From Bacillota bacterium (GTDB lineage Bacteria > Bacillota > Bacilli > Alicyclobacillales > SLC66), in contig JAJZCJ010000168.1 in assembly GCA_021846145.1 (NCBI GenBank), positions 1-7,240 of the forward strand: a stretch of 7,240 nucleotides of DNA. Direction: 5' to 3'. Below the pieces are notes generated by a model. That model saw only the letters and a list, made by a program, of their open reading frames with translations. It ran no database searches and was not told the DNA's origin. A program made the position numbers and the translations under genes. Of the stretch, positions 6,253-7,240 are shown in pieces. Positions within the stretch are counted from its first letter, which is position 1. Every line of letters starts with the position of its first letter.

Positions 6253-7240
6253 TTGTCTATCCATCATCAAAATAGTCTTAAAAAAGTTGCCTTCTCTGGT
6301 ATGCTCGCATTTGCGACGATAAGTGCACCGTTCCTGACCGCATCAGTGTACGCTGCTTCAAACCCGAATTCTGTGCAGGCAGATTTCAATTCTATGCTGC
6401 CAAATAGTGCGAAAACTGCGTTGAGTCAAGCGCTTAGCAATGTGCCATTCACCATGCCGAAGATGTCTATTCCTAAATTTTCTAACAAACAATTTGACAT
6501 CGTGAATTATGGAGCAGTAAGCAATTCATATGTTGTCAACACGATTGCCATCAATGATGCGATAGCTGCAGCATCCAAAGCAGGTGGCGGTGAAGTAGTG
6601 ATTCCCTCAGGAATGTGGATCACAGGGCCGATTGTTTTACAAAGTAATGTAAATCTTCATATTGATGCAGGAGCTCTCGTACAATTTACTGGGAATCATG
6701 ACGCATATCCTTTGCTGCCAAGCGGTAGCAAATACGTAGTTCAATCCCCAATATCATCAACCAATGCGACGAATGTTGCCATTACAGGACGCGGTGTGTT
6801 TGACGGGGCTGGGAATACGTGGCGACCTGTGAAAAAGGAAAAACTGTCAAGCTCTCAATGGTCTGCGCTTATAGCTTCTGGCGGTGTAGTCAGTTCAGAC
6901 GGCAGTATGTGGTGGCCGACTGTCCAGGGAATGAATGCGGAAGCGTACACCAAAAGCCATAGTATGAAGACAGAAACTGACTATGAAAATATCAAAGATT
7001 ATCTGAGACCTATCATGGTGAGTTTTATTGGAGATAAGAACGTCATGATTGATGGACCTACTTTTAAAAACTCACCTTCGCACACGGTGAAGATCAATTC
7101 TTCAACTAATGTGTTGATTTTTAATACCAAAATCAGCAATCCATGGTACTCACAAAATACTGATGGTTTTGACATATCTGCCGATAACAACGTTGTTATG
7201 AATGAAGATACAATCAATACCGGAGATGATGGCATTGCTC
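6253..7240 (+). CDS. Secreted GH28 polygalacturonase-type glycoside hydrolase (3' end outside window)
   Basis: The frame from TTG 6253 is open to the window edge, giving 329 complete residues. A signal peptide is seen: Lys10-Lys11, a hydrophobic core (12-31), and a likely cleavage after VYA at 34. A linker of about 45 residues leads to the parallel beta-helix start, FDIVNYGAV, then AGGGEVVIPSGMWITGP and LHIDAGALVQF. Next comes the subfamily segment 'GAGNTWRPVKKEKLSSSQW...SGGVV...MWWP'. The catalytic motifs NTDG (302-305) and GDD (324-326) are present; these aspartates act in the inverting hydrolysis of alpha-1,4-galacturonan bonds in known GH28 enzymes. The later GHG/SHG and RIK motifs would lie past the edge. 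Substrate may be homogalacturonan or rhamnogalacturonan; the 'RPVKK...QWK...SGG' form often marks exo-acting or rhamnogalacturonan-type members. It is the last visible gene of the operon, 29 nt after the LacI-type gene. Confidence 0.92.
   Translation, partial: MSIHHQNSLKKVAFSGMLAFATISAPFLTASVYAASNPNSVQADFNSMLPNSAKTALSQALSNVPFTMPKMSIPKFSNKQFDIVNYGAVSNSYVVNTIAINDAIAAASKAGGGEVVIPSGMWITGPIVLQSNVNLHIDAGALVQFTGNHDAYPLLPSGSKYVVQSPISSTNATNVAITGRGVFDGAGNTWRPVKKEKLSSSQWSALIASGGVVSSDGSMWWPTVQGMNAEAYTKSHSMKTETDYENIKDYLRPIMVSFIGDKNVMIDGPTFKNSPSHTVKINSSTNVLIFNTKISNPWYSQNTDGFDISADNNVVMNEDTINTGDDGIA

Overview
The window looks like part of a pectin / rhamnogalacturonan utilisation locus from a Gram-positive bacterium of the Bacilli. 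The evidence is the strong G-rich ribosome binding sites (GGAGGGG, AAGGGGG), frequent TTG and GTG starts, moderate-to-low GC, cre-like catabolite boxes, and a CUT1-type sugar ABC transporter without its own ATPase gene. I cannot fix the genus; an Alicyclobacillus- or Paenibacillus-like bacillus would fit, but that is a guess. All supported genes lie on the + strand.

Layout. Positions 1-105 are the last codons of a gene whose C-terminus resembles GH105/GH88 unsaturated uronyl hydrolases. A TAATG overlap joins it to a decayed GH28 polygalacturonase (105-422), which has an in-frame TGA and then loses homology at roughly residue 100. Positions 423-680 are a gene-free control region. It holds two related, CG-centred palindromes exactly 126 bp apart. 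The downstream one sits on the spacer and -10 of a good sigma-A-type promoter (TTGAAT-17 bp-TATTAT) that would drive the next operon.

The operon from 681 on encodes, in order: a Gfo/Idh/MocA-family NAD(P)-dependent oxidoreductase; an extracellular sugar-binding protein (with a cre-like box just before it); two MalF/MalG-type permeases, separated from the binding-protein gene by a 17-bp mRNA hairpin; a LacI-family regulator; and a secreted GH28 polygalacturonase, whose 3' end lies beyond the window. Past the hairpin, gaps between genes are 12-29 nt, consistent with co-transcription.

How the parts fit (inference). The secreted GH28 would cut pectic polymer outside the cell. The binding protein and permeases would import the oligosaccharides, powered by an ATPase encoded elsewhere. 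Cytoplasmic hydrolases such as the upstream GH105-like enzyme would trim them, and the Gfo/Idh enzyme would oxidise or epimerise a released sugar. The LacI-family protein is the natural candidate to bind the twin operators, and CcpA the candidate for the cre-like boxes. I see no wholly new system. The points most worth checking are the twin-operator promoter, the broken intracellular GH28 beside a retained secreted paralogue, the binding protein without a lipobox, and the four-cysteine insert in the oxidoreductase.
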